NCBI GenBank assembly: GCA_937951485.1
Contig: CALEDJ010000020.1
Coordinates: 1 to 64,000 of the forward strand
DNA length: 64,000 nt
Origin: an uncultured bacterium
GTDB lineage: Bacteria > Hydrogenedentota > Hydrogenedentia > Hydrogenedentales > CAILVY01
Direction of reading: 5' to 3'
In this document: positions 8,709 to 17,354 of the stretch, one piece after another
How the letters are laid out: each line of letters begins with the position of its first letter
Numbering within the stretch: position 1 is the stretch's first letter
Program-made: the position numbers and the translations under genes
The notes under the pieces: generated by a model
Seen by the model: only the letters and a program-made list of their open reading frames with translations
What the model was told of the DNA's origin: nothing
Database searches by the model: none

Positions 8709-9280
8709 AACATATACTGTCCGGAATCGTGATCTGCATCGCGGCCGCAGGCTGTGGCGACGGCCCCGCGCCGCCCCCCGCCTATGCACCGGCGGTGAGG
8801 GACGCGCCGGAAGACCTGCTCACCATGAGTGGCATTGATTTGTACCTGCACGATATGCGCCCCACAGCGGGTGTCGCGCGGAAACCGACGTTCTGGCTGC
8901 ATACGGAGAAGTTCTCGGTGCTTGACGAAAACATCTGGGCCTTTGAAGACGCCCGCGCCATTATTTACGGCGAAGGGGAGGAAGACCGACAAGACATTAT
9001 CCTCGAAGCCAGGGAAGGCCGCTTTGAAGAGGGAAAAAGCGCCTACCTCAAGGGCGGCGTCAAGGCGCTGATGGGCAGCCTCCAGATTGAACTCGCGGAT
9101 ATTGAATGGCAGAATCCTGATGCGGAAACGCCGGGCGAGGCCCGTAGCGATAATCCCGTCAAGGTCCTGGACAGCCATGTGCAACTCGAAGCGGCGAGTC
9201 TGCGCATTTACCCCCAGCGCAAGGAATTTGCGTTGACCGGTGTTGTCGGCACCATACAGTTCGGGAGGAATGAATCATGA
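8705..9280 (+). CDS. lptC: LptC-like lipoprotein of LPS export
   Basis: A 191-residue protein with a short signal and lipobox ending AAGC (Cys at about residue 17), so it should be lipid-anchored. The mature region has the beta-rich LptC/LptA pattern (FSVLDENIWAFEDARAIIYG, then repeated strands with YLKGGVKALMG). LptC normally links the LptBFG ABC transporter to the LptA bridge and has an uncleaved N-terminal helix, so a lipobox is a variation seen in some phyla. Position directly before lptA supports the call. It overlaps coaX by 4 bases and lptA by 4 bases. Confidence 0.7.
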   Translation: MKHILSGIVICIAAAGCGDGPAPPPAYAPAVRDAPEDLLTMSGIDLYLHDMRPTAGVARKPTFWLHTEKFSVLDENIWAFEDARAIIYGEGEEDRQDIILEAREGRFEEGKSAYLKGGVKALMGSLQIELADIEWQNPDAETPGEARSDNPVKVLDSHVQLEAASLRIYPQRKEFALTGVVGTIQFGRNES

Positions 9281-10149
9281 AGCGGGTGCTGCTGGTCGCG
9301 GCCCTGACCGCGGGCGTCTGTGCATCGGCCCAGGAACTCAGCGGCGATTTCGGCGGATACTCCGCCATGCAAATTGACGCAGGACGTTTCCTCGGCAGTT
9401 TTGACGGCCCCATGGTCATCAAAGAAATGACCGATGGCGTCCGGATCGTGCTCTTGTCGGATGATCCCGACATCAAACCTCTGCCCATTCGCGCCTATAC
9501 CATGCAGTTCGATTACAAAGACCAGGGCGCCACACCCTCGCGCATCATCATGGAGGGTAACGTCGAGGTGCAGCATCCGCAGGGTTCCGTCACGGCGGAG
9601 CGCGCTGATTGGGATTTCGAAAAGGAACTCCTCGTATTCACGGGCAATCCCGTGATGAACAGCGAAACCATCAGAGGTTTGCGCGGCAGCCGCATTGTCA
9701 TCAACTTCAAGACCAACACCCTTGAAGTAGTGGATATGCAGGCGCAACAAGTGCCGCTGCGCGGCGTGGGCGACGCAGACCCTTCCTTGTTCACCGAAGC
9801 GGATTTCCCCGACTGGCCGGGCTTCGTCCAAGTGCTGAAGGCGCAGGCGGCAAGCGATGAACCTTCTCCCGGCAAGCAAATCCTCGCCCACCTCGGCGCC
9901 GATGTGAGCGGACAATTGGCAACCACCCCGCTGGAAGTGTTGATTGAGAGGAAATCGTCCATCATTAACCAGTTGAACAAAGCCATCAAGAAGCCCGGCC
10001 TGTATAACGAAAAGGCCTGGAAAAACATACCACTATCCGACGAGATAAAGGCTTTGATGGCCAAAACATCCCCGGATGCCGAGGAACAGACCCGGCTCAA
10101 CCGGCTCCTGATGGAAGCGGCGTTTCCGGATAATATTGTAAGACGGTGA
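9277..10149 (+). CDS. lptA: LptA/OstA-like periplasmic LPS transport protein
   Basis: A 290-residue exported protein with a cleavable signal (LVAALTAGVCASA). The OstA-type beta-jellyroll lies around residues 60-160: IIMEGNVEVQHPQGSVTAERADW, then FTGNPVMNSE and strands ending VVDMQ. LptA forms the periplasmic bridge carrying LPS to LptD. E. coli LptA is about 185 residues. This protein has roughly 110 additional C-terminal residues rich in charged helices, with no family I recognise. Its start overlaps the lptC stop, so the two are probably co-translated. Confidence 0.75.
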   Translation: MKRVLLVAALTAGVCASAQELSGDFGGYSAMQIDAGRFLGSFDGPMVIKEMTDGVRIVLLSDDPDIKPLPIRAYTMQFDYKDQGATPSRIIMEGNVEVQHPQGSVTAERADWDFEKELLVFTGNPVMNSETIRGLRGSRIVINFKTNTLEVVDMQAQQVPLRGVGDADPSLFTEADFPDWPGFVQVLKAQAASDEPSPGKQILAHLGADVSGQLATTPLEVLIERKSSIINQLNKAIKKPGLYNEKAWKNIPLSDEIKALMAKTSPDAEEQTRLNRLLMEAAFPDNIVRR

Positions 10150-10226
10150 ACTGTGTGCCGGCGCGACCATAAACCAGCGCCGAAAATGGAAATGAACGAT
10201 ATGGTCCTTAAGGCGCGCCGCAGCGC

Positions 10227-10254
10227 GACCGGAACCGGTCCAGGCGGTCGCCTG
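10227..10254. promoter_or_regulatory. Two adjacent 14-bp palindromes upstream of lptB
   Basis: GACCGG-AA-CCGGTC (10227-10240) is immediately followed by CAGGCG-GT-CGCCTG (10241-10254). Both are perfect. With 2-base centres they cannot form stable RNA hairpins, so dimeric protein binding sites are more likely. They lie about 50 bases before the lptB start, in the 152-base gap after lptA. Confidence 0.4.
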
Positions 10255-10301
10255 GGTTAACATGTTGCTCTGTCCGACTTGGACATTAAAAGGGAAACAC
10301 C

Positions 10302-11063
10302 GTGGCGGACGACGCCCAACCACTATTATACACTCGCGGGCTTGTGAAATCCTTCAAGAAACGCACCGTTGTGCGCGATGTCTGCATCGAACTGCGGGCA
10401 GGTGAGATCGTGGGGCTTCTGGGGCCGAACGGTGCAGGAAAGACCACCACGTTCGGCATGGTGGTGGGATTGATCCGCCCAGACTCCGGCCAAATCTTCT
10501 TTCTCGGCAAGAACATCACCCGGCTCCCCATGTATAAACGCGCACGCGCCGGCATGGCCTATCTATCGCAGGAGCCGTCTGTCTTCCGCCAACTTACCGT
10601 GCGGCAGAACCTCATGGCGATACTTCAATACCAGAAAATGACCGGCGCCGAGCGCCGCCGCCGCGCCGATGTCCTGCTCGAGGAAATGAAAATCGCCCAC
10701 CTCGCCGGAAGCCCGGCCTACACCCTTTCCGGCGGCGAACGCCGCCGCACCGAAATCGCCCGCGCGCTCGTTACTGATCCCAAAATCTTCCTGCTCGACG
10801 AACCTTTCGCGGGCATTGACCCCATCGCCGTGGCGGACCTGCAGGAGACCGTCGCCGCGCTCAAGCGCAATGGCATCGGCGTGCTCATCACCGACCATAA
10901 TGTTCGTGACACCCTCGAGATCACCGACCGCGCCTATATCCTTAGCGAAGGCCGCGTCATCGTTTCCGGGTCCCCCAAAGTCATCGCGGATGATCCGCTT
11001 GCTCGCAAAATTTTTCTTGGCGAAAAATTCCGCATGGATTTCGACAGCATCGCCAAGACCTGA
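10302..11063 (+). CDS. lptB: LPS export ABC transporter ATP-binding protein
   Basis: The cytoplasmic ATPase that powers LPS extraction with LptF/LptG. The 253 residues show the full ABC set: Walker A GPNGAGKTT, the Q-loop region with YLSQEPSVFRQLTV typical of LptB, signature LSGGERRR, Walker B FLLDEPFAGIDP and the switch His in ITDHN. The start is GTG at 10302 with AAAAGGGAA before it. It is separated from lptA by 152 bases holding two palindromes, so it may have its own promoter. LptF and LptG are not in the window. Confidence 0.93.
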   Translation: MADDAQPLLYTRGLVKSFKKRTVVRDVCIELRAGEIVGLLGPNGAGKTTTFGMVVGLIRPDSGQIFFLGKNITRLPMYKRARAGMAYLSQEPSVFRQLTVRQNLMAILQYQKMTGAERRRRADVLLEEMKIAHLAGSPAYTLSGGERRRTEIARALVTDPKIFLLDEPFAGIDPIAVADLQETVAALKRNGIGVLITDHNVRDTLEITDRAYILSEGRVIVSGSPKVIADDPLARKIFLGEKFRMDFDSIAKT

Positions 11064-11338
11064 CATCCTGCGTTCACGGCGAACAGGGAAAAACAGTGTC
11101 GTCAAAAACAGATTCGCACAGACGCTGTACATACGCAGAACTGGTGCAATGACACGCTCAATACGGCCAATGGCTCGCGTCTTTTGAACCCGTAGCCCGG
11201 AGCCCGAGGTTCAATCCTTCACTCAATGAGTTGTCCCGGCAAGTCGCGGACGCCTCGTAAAAACAAGTGCCGGAAACACTTTCAGTGAGATCCGGCGGGA
11301 ATCAGGAGCGCGAATCGCAACTGTTCCAGAGAACAGAA

Positions 11339-11417
11339 TGGTCGGGGTGGCCGGATTTGAACCGGCGACCTCTGCGTCCCGAACGCAGCGCTCTAAACCG
11401 GGCTGAGCCACACCCCG
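11339..11417 (-). tRNA. tRNA-Pro (anticodon CGG)
   Basis: Read on the minus strand, the cloverleaf is complete: acceptor CGGGGTG/CACCCCG, D-arm GCTC...GAGC, anticodon stem CTGCG/CGCAG with loop TTCGGGA (anticodon CGG), T-arm GCCGG-TTCAAAT-CCGGC, discriminator A and an encoded CCA at 11339-11341. The CGG anticodon reads CCG proline codons. Confidence 0.95.
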
Positions 11418-11434
11418 ACGGGAAGGTTGTCGGT

Positions 11435-11464
11435 ATGATAGCGCACGCAGTGCGCGACTATCAA
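11435..11464 (-). promoter_or_regulatory. Promoter of tRNA-Pro
   Basis: On the minus strand TTGATA (11459-11464), an 18-base spacer and TATCAT (11435-11440) stand about 17 bases before the tRNA 5' end. The boxes match sigma-70 consensus well. Confidence 0.5.
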
Positions 11465-11555
11465 CTCCGTTTGTGCGGTGCTTCATTTGCATTACGCTGC
11501 CGCCGATGGGATAATATAGACGGAGTGACGTGAGTGGACCGTGGGAGTGTTGGCG

Positions 11556-11756
11556 ATGAGCGACGTGCTTATCTTCCAACGAGCAACCTTGTGTCATGTA
11601 TTCTGCGAATGCGGCTATGTGGGCCGATTCGACGCGGCGCCGGAGATGTGCCCCATCTGCGGCGGCGCGTGGGATGCGCCCCGCGTGGAGCACCTTCACC
11701 CCCGGCGCGATGATGGCATGAGGCTCGAAAAGACCGCTGTTTCCGATCCGGCGTGA
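11556..11756 (+). CDS. Small zinc-ribbon protein, unknown function
   Basis: A 66-residue protein with FCECGYVGRF and, about 15 residues later, CPICGG. This gives two cysteine pairs spaced like a zinc ribbon or rubredoxin knuckle. I do not recognise a family beyond that. The ATG at 11556 is preceded by GGGAGTGTTGGCG, a weak ribosome site. A GTG 15 bases upstream is an alternative. It is isolated between tRNA-Pro and a long gap. It could be a stand-alone metal-binding protein or a spurious frame, though the clean cysteine spacing favours a real gene. Confidence 0.5.
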   Translation: MSDVLIFQRATLCHVFCECGYVGRFDAAPEMCPICGGAWDAPRVEHLHPRRDDGMRLEKTAVSDPA

Positions 11757-12327
11757 TCACCTCCTGTTCGTCGGGCTGCAAGGCGAATAGAGGTGTCCTG
11801 CCGCTGAACGGGCAACGGACGTGCCATGCGCAGTCGCGCTCAGAGGCATTTGCGAAATGGACTGTTTGTGCGCACAGGAAAATGGTCATATTTCAGCCCA
11901 GTGGCGGGTAACGGGGAATGTGAAAGATCATATAGTGCGCCACGACAATCATGCCGCTCCTCGTAAATAGGGACAATAACCCTTTATTCCCTCCTATCGA
12001 TCAGGGGCTTCCCGTTCACCTTTTTCCTGCGTCACCCCTTCTGACGGCCGACGGGCAAAAGCCGGGTCCGTCGGCGAAAGAGCGCCTCGACTTTGATAAA
12101 GAACGCTTCTTGCGCCAACAAGTGTCCTCTTCGGGTGTGAAATAAATGGTTACTGCCCCATTCACTTGAAGCGATCCTGACGCAGATGCGGGAATTCTCA
12201 CGTCAGATTCTCGCAGTAACAACCCAAGGCGTTCAGAAAAGTGAACGCAGCAAATAAAGATACCTGGGCCTTACGTCAGCGCCATTCGTTACTGTGCCCA
12301 TTTGTATCTATTATTGTCAGACAAGGT
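11757..12327. other. Intergenic region without a recognisable gene
   Basis: About 570 bases between the zinc-ribbon gene and the 3' end of the GH95-like gene. A single copy of an 18-bp motif that recurs near 30.1 kb lies at 11845-11862. Short open frames are present, but none has a ribosome site together with a recognisable product. It is less GC-rich than its surroundings. Confidence 0.5.
11845..11862 (+). repeat. Solo copy of the GGCATTTGCGAAATGGAC motif
   Basis: This 18-bp sequence occurs three times in the window: here and as the two arms of an inverted repeat at 30044-30062 and 30122-30140. Similarity continues loosely for about 15 bases beyond the motif when compared with the right arm. 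Confidence 0.6.
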
Positions 12328-14562
12328 TCATTCCATGTCCTGCGTAATCACTTTTCGATCGCCGGGCTGCATAACGAATTCAAGAACTTCATCTGTGAAT
12401 GGGCAGCGCAGGCGGCATGGGCCGCCGCGTTCGGCGAGAATCTCGACGTGGCGGGTGACGCCGTCGCGGCGTTCGGCGGATACGAGGAATGCGCCTCGGG
12501 CGCGAAGGTTGCGGAATGCAACATGTCGCCAGTGTTCGGGAATAGCGGGGAACACCTCGATGACTCCTGTATGGCTTTGCAGCAGCATTTCCTGCGTGCC
12601 GGCGGCGGCGGCGAAGTTGCCCTCCAGCGTGAAGGGCCGGTAGGTGAATTTGCTGTAACCCTTGCCGGACTGGTCGCCGTTGCAATGAAAACTGCTTCGC
12701 AGGGTGAATGCGGTGGCGAAAATCTCCAGCGCCCGCGCCGCCGCTTCGCCGTTGCGGGCGCGCGCGGCGACGGATGCCTGCCACGCGAAACTGTAGCCGG
12801 TCCAGTAATCCGTGCCCAGACGTTCGAGGTCGGCATAGGTGGCGTGGACAATGGCCGCTGCCTCCGGCCCCATGGACAAGTCAATCAGCCCCAGCGGATG
12901 AATCGCCATCAGATGCGAAAAGTGGCGGTGTGATTCATACAGCGGATGCCCCGCCGCAACCAGCAGTCGCTTGTCTTCGCCCAGCGCAAAATCCGGCATT
13001 TCGGCCAGCGCACGCCGCCAGCGCGCCGCGTCGTCGTCCTGCTTCAATTCGTCCGCCATTTCCGCCGCCGCGCCGAAGAGCCACCGAATCAGCGCGAGGT
13101 CATAGTTGGTGATGGTAGAGAACCAGGCTTCGGGCCTGTTGTCGTGGATTTCCGGCGAGGAACTCAGCGGAAGGCTGCGCTTGCCCGCCGTGTCCCGCGT
13201 TTCCGTGACGGCTTCGAGGAAGACCGCGCAGTCGCGGAGGTAGGGATAGGCGCGTGTTTCCAGAAATTCCGGGTCCGCGCTGTATTTCCAATGGAGGTGG
13301 AAATGATGGGCGAGCCATGCGGCCGTCGTGGCCGAGTGGGTGTACTGCCGCCATCCGCCGATCTGCTTGTTGTGCAAATCGGCGGTCATCGGCACGTTCA
13401 TCCCCGGCAGTTTGTAGAAACGCCGGGTCCATGCGATGCAGTTTTCCCGCGTGTCCCAGAGCCAATCCAGAAAACTCAGTCCTTCCTCCAGCCGGTTGCC
13501 GCTGTAACACGGCCAATAACTCAACTGCGTGTTCAGGTCGTGGTGATAATCGCCTTTCCACGGCGGGAGTTTTCCGTCGTCGGCGGTCCAGGGGCCTTGC
13601 AGCGTGATCGGCGGCGACCCGCGCCGGCTCGCCGCGCCGAACTTGTAGGTGTCCAGATACCATTGACGTTCGATTACCGGGTTGGGCACGGAGATGGACG
13701 ACTTCTCCCAGTACTCCCGCCACCACGCCTCGTGGCTTTCGCGCAGGGCGTCCAGGCCGTTGTCCAGCGCCCGCGCCACCCGTGCCGCCGCGATGGCCGC
13801 CGGGTCCGGACCCTCAAACGACGACGCCACCGACCATGCGCCCAGCCAGCGCCCTGTCTCGGCGCGCCAGCCCAGATGCACCGCAAAGCGGAACCCGCCC
13901 CAGCCTTCCTGCTCGTAGGCCGTCCACTGATCGCCGCTGCGCTCGACCGGCGGCGGATAGCCCAGTTGCGCCAACTCGCCCGCCACAATCGCAGGGCGCA
14001 CCGGTCCCGCTTCCTTGCCGCCGAATGCCGGCGCCGCCAGGCGCGGCTGCACCCCGCCCTTGCCCGTAATCTCGATGACGCCCACCGGCTCCGTGGCATG
14101 AATCCATACGCGCGCGGCGGTCTTGTCCGCGAGATGGAACGCCGCGGTCGCATCGGCGGGCGTCAGGGTTGCGCTTGCGAAGGGCGGCGACTTGTCAAAG
14201 CGGATTTCGATGCGGCCCGCCGGGATTTTCGTGGGCGCGGGCCGGTGATAGGGTTCCTCATAGAGCCGTTTCAGATCATCGTAGCGTCCCTCCCGCTCCC
14301 ATGCCTGCATCACGCCCCAGTCATACTCTTCCGTGTCGAACTCCTCGACGGGGCGCAGGTCCCACAGGTCCGTTCGATCGAGCGAAATCCGCAGCGGATC
14401 GCCATTGCCCCACACCAGCGCCCCCAGCAGCCCGTTCCCCAGCGGCATCGCCTCATCCCAGCGCATCGCCGGCGTGTCGAAGTCCAACCCATGCTCCGGG
14501 CGCGGCTGCATCCTGCCCGTCTCCGCCAGCGCCATGATCAGCATCTGTGACAGCAGCATCAT
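12328..14562 (-). CDS. Glycoside hydrolase family 95-like protein (alpha-L-fucosidase type)
   Basis: A 744-residue protein matching the GH95 layout. It has an N-terminal beta-domain opening with WDEAMPLGNGLLGALVWG, a central (alpha/alpha)6 barrel with HHDLNTQLSYWPCYSGN, and a C-terminal beta-domain with EGNFAAAAGTQEMLLQSHTG and VFPAIPEHW. GH95 enzymes remove alpha-1,2-fucose or alpha-galactose from glycans. The family Asn cluster of the barrel appears as DLN rather than NxN, so specificity may be altered. The N-terminus is weakly hydrophobic, and export is uncertain. The start at 14562 has a GAGGAG ribosome site. A GH29 enzyme lies 12 kb away. Confidence 0.8.
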   Translation of the reverse strand: MMLLSQMLIMALAETGRMQPRPEHGLDFDTPAMRWDEAMPLGNGLLGALVWGNGDPLRISLDRTDLWDLRPVEEFDTEEYDWGVMQAWEREGRYDDLKRLYEEPYHRPAPTKIPAGRIEIRFDKSPPFASATLTPADATAAFHLADKTAARVWIHATEPVGVIEITGKGGVQPRLAAPAFGGKEAGPVRPAIVAGELAQLGYPPPVERSGDQWTAYEQEGWGGFRFAVHLGWRAETGRWLGAWSVASSFEGPDPAAIAAARVARALDNGLDALRESHEAWWREYWEKSSISVPNPVIERQWYLDTYKFGAASRRGSPPITLQGPWTADDGKLPPWKGDYHHDLNTQLSYWPCYSGNRLEEGLSFLDWLWDTRENCIAWTRRFYKLPGMNVPMTADLHNKQIGGWRQYTHSATTAAWLAHHFHLHWKYSADPEFLETRAYPYLRDCAVFLEAVTETRDTAGKRSLPLSSSPEIHDNRPEAWFSTITNYDLALIRWLFGAAAEMADELKQDDDAARWRRALAEMPDFALGEDKRLLVAAGHPLYESHRHFSHLMAIHPLGLIDLSMGPEAAAIVHATYADLERLGTDYWTGYSFAWQASVAARARNGEAAARALEIFATAFTLRSSFHCNGDQSGKGYSKFTYRPFTLEGNFAAAAGTQEMLLQSHTGVIEVFPAIPEHWRHVAFRNLRARGAFLVSAERRDGVTRHVEILAERGGPCRLRCPFTDEVLEFVMQPGDRKVITQDME

Positions 14563-14748
14563 TCCCGTATCTCCTCATAAGTTCTTGCGGCCAAGGTCTG
14601 CATCGCCCCCTGGCCTGATACAATCCGGTCACTGCACGGCGCAGCCTGATTTCCTGCTTCCACGCTTCCGCATATTCACCACAAAAAACGCTTCGGCATT
14701 TGCGGCAAGGGTCGGGCGTCCCATTTCCCCTCGGTAATTGCGTTGTGC

Positions 14749-14754
14749 TATAGT
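14749..14754 (+). promoter_or_regulatory. Extended -10 element before the 14.8-kb lipoprotein gene
   Basis: TGC-TATAGT, an extended -10 motif with no clear -35 box. It lies about 75 bases upstream of the lipoprotein start. Confidence 0.3.
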
Positions 14755-14828
14755 CTATCCCAGTTTCCATTCCCATGTAAACGAATCTGCGTCGCAGAAA
14801 CGGCGCAAGGTGCAAGGAGATTTCAACC

Positions 14829-15503
14829 ATGGCAAGAAAACTGATTACTGTAATCACAATAATAACATTGATGGCGGCAATGGGTGCATGCACCCCCCCG
14901 ACGACCGATGCACCGCAGCGTGCCGAAAAGAAGGCGACCCCAGCCACGAAGCCCGCGCCCCCGGCACCCCTGCAGGCGGAAAAGAAGGAGCCGGCAAAAC
15001 CTGAAAAGAAGGAACCGCCCAAACCGCAACCCCTTCCGGAGATCATCGTGAACGGATCATTTGCCGAGTGGCGCGATGGCGTGCCGCACAGTTGGAATGT
15101 ACGGGAAGGTCAGGGCGATCAGTGGGTGACCGTACAGGCGAAAAAGACTACAGGTTCAAAAGAAGGTTCGGTGGCTGTGGAACTGCCGGTACCCGGCAAA
15201 GACAAGTTGGCGGTGGTTTCCCAGACCATCGCCGCACACCGCATCAGCACGGGTCGGAAACTCACTTTGAGTGCAATGCTCAAGGCTCCGAAAGAAGAGG
15301 AACTCCATGCCGTCGTATCGTACAAGGTTGATGGCAAGGAAGTGAAGGAGCGCGTCTACACCTCCGGCAGCGGCGCGTGGGAGAAACTGGAGAACACCTT
15401 CGAGGTGCCCGCCAATGCCGATCCGGCGTCCTTCCGCATCAGCCTCATTCGGCGTCCCCTCAGTGATGGCGCGGCATTGGTGGAGATGGTTTCCTTGAAA
15501 TAA
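14829..15503 (+). CDS. Lipoprotein with Lys/Pro/Ala-rich linker and carbohydrate-binding-like domain
   Basis: 224 residues. A signal peptide ends in the lipobox MGAC (Cys at residue 20). Residues 25-70 are a low-complexity tether rich in Lys, Pro, Ala and Glu (repeated EKKE and PKP). The rest is a beta-sandwich-like domain starting NGSFAEWRDGVPHSWNV. That opening is typical of CBM-like modules found beside glycan-active enzymes. A membrane-tethered glycan-binding or structural role is plausible but inferred. The ribosome site AAGGAG is well placed and an extended -10 promoter lies upstream. Confidence 0.65.
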   Translation: MARKLITVITIITLMAAMGACTPPTTDAPQRAEKKATPATKPAPPAPLQAEKKEPAKPEKKEPPKPQPLPEIIVNGSFAEWRDGVPHSWNVREGQGDQWVTVQAKKTTGSKEGSVAVELPVPGKDKLAVVSQTIAAHRISTGRKLTLSAMLKAPKEEELHAVVSYKVDGKEVKERVYTSGSGAWEKLENTFEVPANADPASFRISLIRRPLSDGAALVEMVSLK

Positions 15504-16027
15504 TCCATACGGGCTGATATAAATCGGGCGCGGGGTTCCAAGTAATGAATGCATCCCGCGCCTTTGTTTTTTGGAATTCGTAACATTTTTGGCCGACTGA
15601 CATCACCTTTGAAACAATTCACCTGAGATTTTCTTTTCGTCATTGCGATCAGTGCGGCGCACAGCGCCGCCGAGCGAAGAAAACTGCTGCTGTGGCGACT
15701 TTCGCCACGCAAATACGCCGCAATAGGAACATACAGGCAATCTGAAGCAACGGTGGCCGTTTGATATCCGAGATTTCTTCGCTTCGCTCACAATGACGAG
15801 GATTCAGGGTTGGCGGGCAGATTCAAATTGTTGTATTGCTGAGAAAGTGCGTTTCCTTTCTTCCATGAATCGCCGCCGAAGGCGATGTGGGACTCGCAAT
15901 GACGAAATTATGCACAGTGATTACTTCAGTCGGCTAAAATGGTCCCGGAATTCTTGCGGTGATTTCCTTGGAACGCGGTACGACGTTGCTGCGCGCGCAG
16001 CATCAATAGCAGGATTTGGGAGTGCCT
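15504..16027. other. Intergenic region dominated by a dispersed repeat
   Basis: About 520 bases with no credible gene. Half is copy A of a noncoding dispersed repeat (15638-15904). The rest shows nothing I can assign. A possible -10 (TAAAAT) lies some 90 bases before the glycosyltransferase. Confidence 0.5.
15638..15904 (+). repeat. Dispersed noncoding repeat, copy A, with 10-bp terminal inverted repeats
   Basis: A 267-bp element bounded by perfect inverted termini CGTCATTGCG and CGCAATGACG. A related copy lies inverted at about 44582-44790. Shared blocks include GCAATCTGAA, TCCGAGATT, CTTCGCTTCGC, CAATGACGAGGATTCAGGGT, TTGGCGGG and TGAATCGCCGCCGAAGGCG. Copy A has about 55 extra bases in its left part. 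No coding capacity is evident. The CGTCATTGCG / AGCGAAGCGAAG style resembles palindromic repeats that are widespread in environmental bacterial genomes. Confidence 0.8.
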
Positions 16028-17308
16028 ATGGACGGCCAGGCAAACCAGCCTCGTGTGTTGATAATCGTCAATGTATTTCACCCCGATCGCGGAGGCGGCG
16101 CGGCGGTTTTCACGGACCTTGCGCGCGGCCTCGCCGAGCGCGGCTTCGCGGTCACCGTCCGATGCGCCTATCCGTACTATCCTGAGTGGTGCGACAAAAG
16201 CGGTAAAAACGGCTGGCGGATTCAACGTTATGAAGAGGAGGGCGTAAAGGTCGAGCGATACGGCATCTTCATCCCTTCACGGCCCAATCGCCTATTTCAG
16301 CGCCTTGTCTATGAATCTTCGTTTTTCTTTTCACTGTTGCGGTCCCTGCCGCGCGGGCGCGCCTACGACATGGCCATGGTCTTCTGTCCCCTGGTCGGCG
16401 CGGTCGCCTTCGCCACGATAAACAAGTGGGTGTGGCGCAGGCCGCTCTGGCTGAATGTGCAGGACCTTTCCGCAACGGCGGCGAAGGCGGGCGGCATTGC
16501 GCGCGGCCGACTTGTGCCCGCCGTGCTGAACGCCGTCCAGAAAGGCCTGTTCAACCGGGCCGATGTCTGGAGCAGCATTTCGCCGGTGATGATTGACCGC
16601 CTGCTTCCCTTGCGAACAGGAAAGCAACCGGTGTTGTATCTTCCGAATTGGTTGAACGCTTCGCTGGCGGCGGAAATCCGCGCCCTGCCCGACCGCACCC
16701 GGCGCCCGCCGGCCGATCCCGTCAATCTGCTTTATGCCGGCAATATTGGAACCAAACAGGACCTGCTCCGGTTCTGTCAGGCGTTACACGCCAGTGCGGC
16801 CCGCTTCATGTTTCGCATTCACGGCGACGGAGGACATGCTGAAAGCGTCAGAGAATGGGTGGAACACACCGGAGATACCCGCTTTTCATTTGGCCCGTTT
16901 CTGGATGAAGCGGCCTTTGCCGCCGCGCTTCATGCCACGGACTTCTTCGTCATCACCGAGCGCAGCGGCAGCGGCGGGTCCTTCATTCCCTCAAAAATGA
17001 TTCCGGGCATGGCGGCGGGGTGTCCCATCCTCGCCGTATGCGACGCCGACAGCCCGTTGGGGCGCGAAATGCACAACGAAGAACCCGGCCCCTGCTTCGC
17101 TTGGGAACGCCTCGGCGAGGTCCCTGAATTTCTGAACGGCGTTGCCGCACAACCGGAACGCTTTTTTGCCTGGCGGCAAAACGCGGTGCGGCGCGGCGCG
17201 CAACACGACCGCGACCTGGTCGTTGACCGTTTTGCAGAAGCGATACGCGCTATCGCGTCCGCCAAGGGGGTGGACGCATCCGTCTTGCAGGACGGCACCG
17301 TCCGTTAG
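16028..17308 (+). CDS. Glycosyltransferase, GT4-type (WbuB/WcaI-like)
   Basis: A 426-residue protein with two Rossmann-type halves. The N-terminal acceptor domain starts VLIIVNVFHPDRGGGAAVFTDLARGLAERG, typical of WbuB-like GT4 enzymes that act in surface-polysaccharide assembly. The C-terminal donor domain begins near residue 235 (NLLYAGNIGTKQDL) and contains FVITERSGSGGSFIPSKM with the family Glu/Ser nucleotide-sugar contacts. The ATG at 16028 is preceded by GGGAG at good spacing. A TTG 12 bases upstream would also work. It stands alone, so the polysaccharide is unknown. Confidence 0.85.
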   Translation: MDGQANQPRVLIIVNVFHPDRGGGAAVFTDLARGLAERGFAVTVRCAYPYYPEWCDKSGKNGWRIQRYEEEGVKVERYGIFIPSRPNRLFQRLVYESSFFFSLLRSLPRGRAYDMAMVFCPLVGAVAFATINKWVWRRPLWLNVQDLSATAAKAGGIARGRLVPAVLNAVQKGLFNRADVWSSISPVMIDRLLPLRTGKQPVLYLPNWLNASLAAEIRALPDRTRRPPADPVNLLYAGNIGTKQDLLRFCQALHASAARFMFRIHGDGGHAESVREWVEHTGDTRFSFGPFLDEAAFAAALHATDFFVITERSGSGGSFIPSKMIPGMAAGCPILAVCDADSPLGREMHNEEPGPCFAWERLGEVPEFLNGVAAQPERFFAWRQNAVRRGAQHDRDLVVDRFAEAIRAIASAKGVDASVLQDGTVR

Positions 17309-17354
17309 CCATGCATGGCCGACGGGGTGCGCAATTCTTCGCGGGAGAATGGGA

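Noticed and set aside
11951-12145. 64-codon plus-strand frame in the long gap before the GH95-like gene
   Set aside because: No ribosome site and no recognisable composition or motif. Probably spurious.
15793-16185. 130-codon plus-strand frame before the glycosyltransferase
   Set aside because: It overlaps the dispersed repeat and the start of a well-supported gene in another frame.
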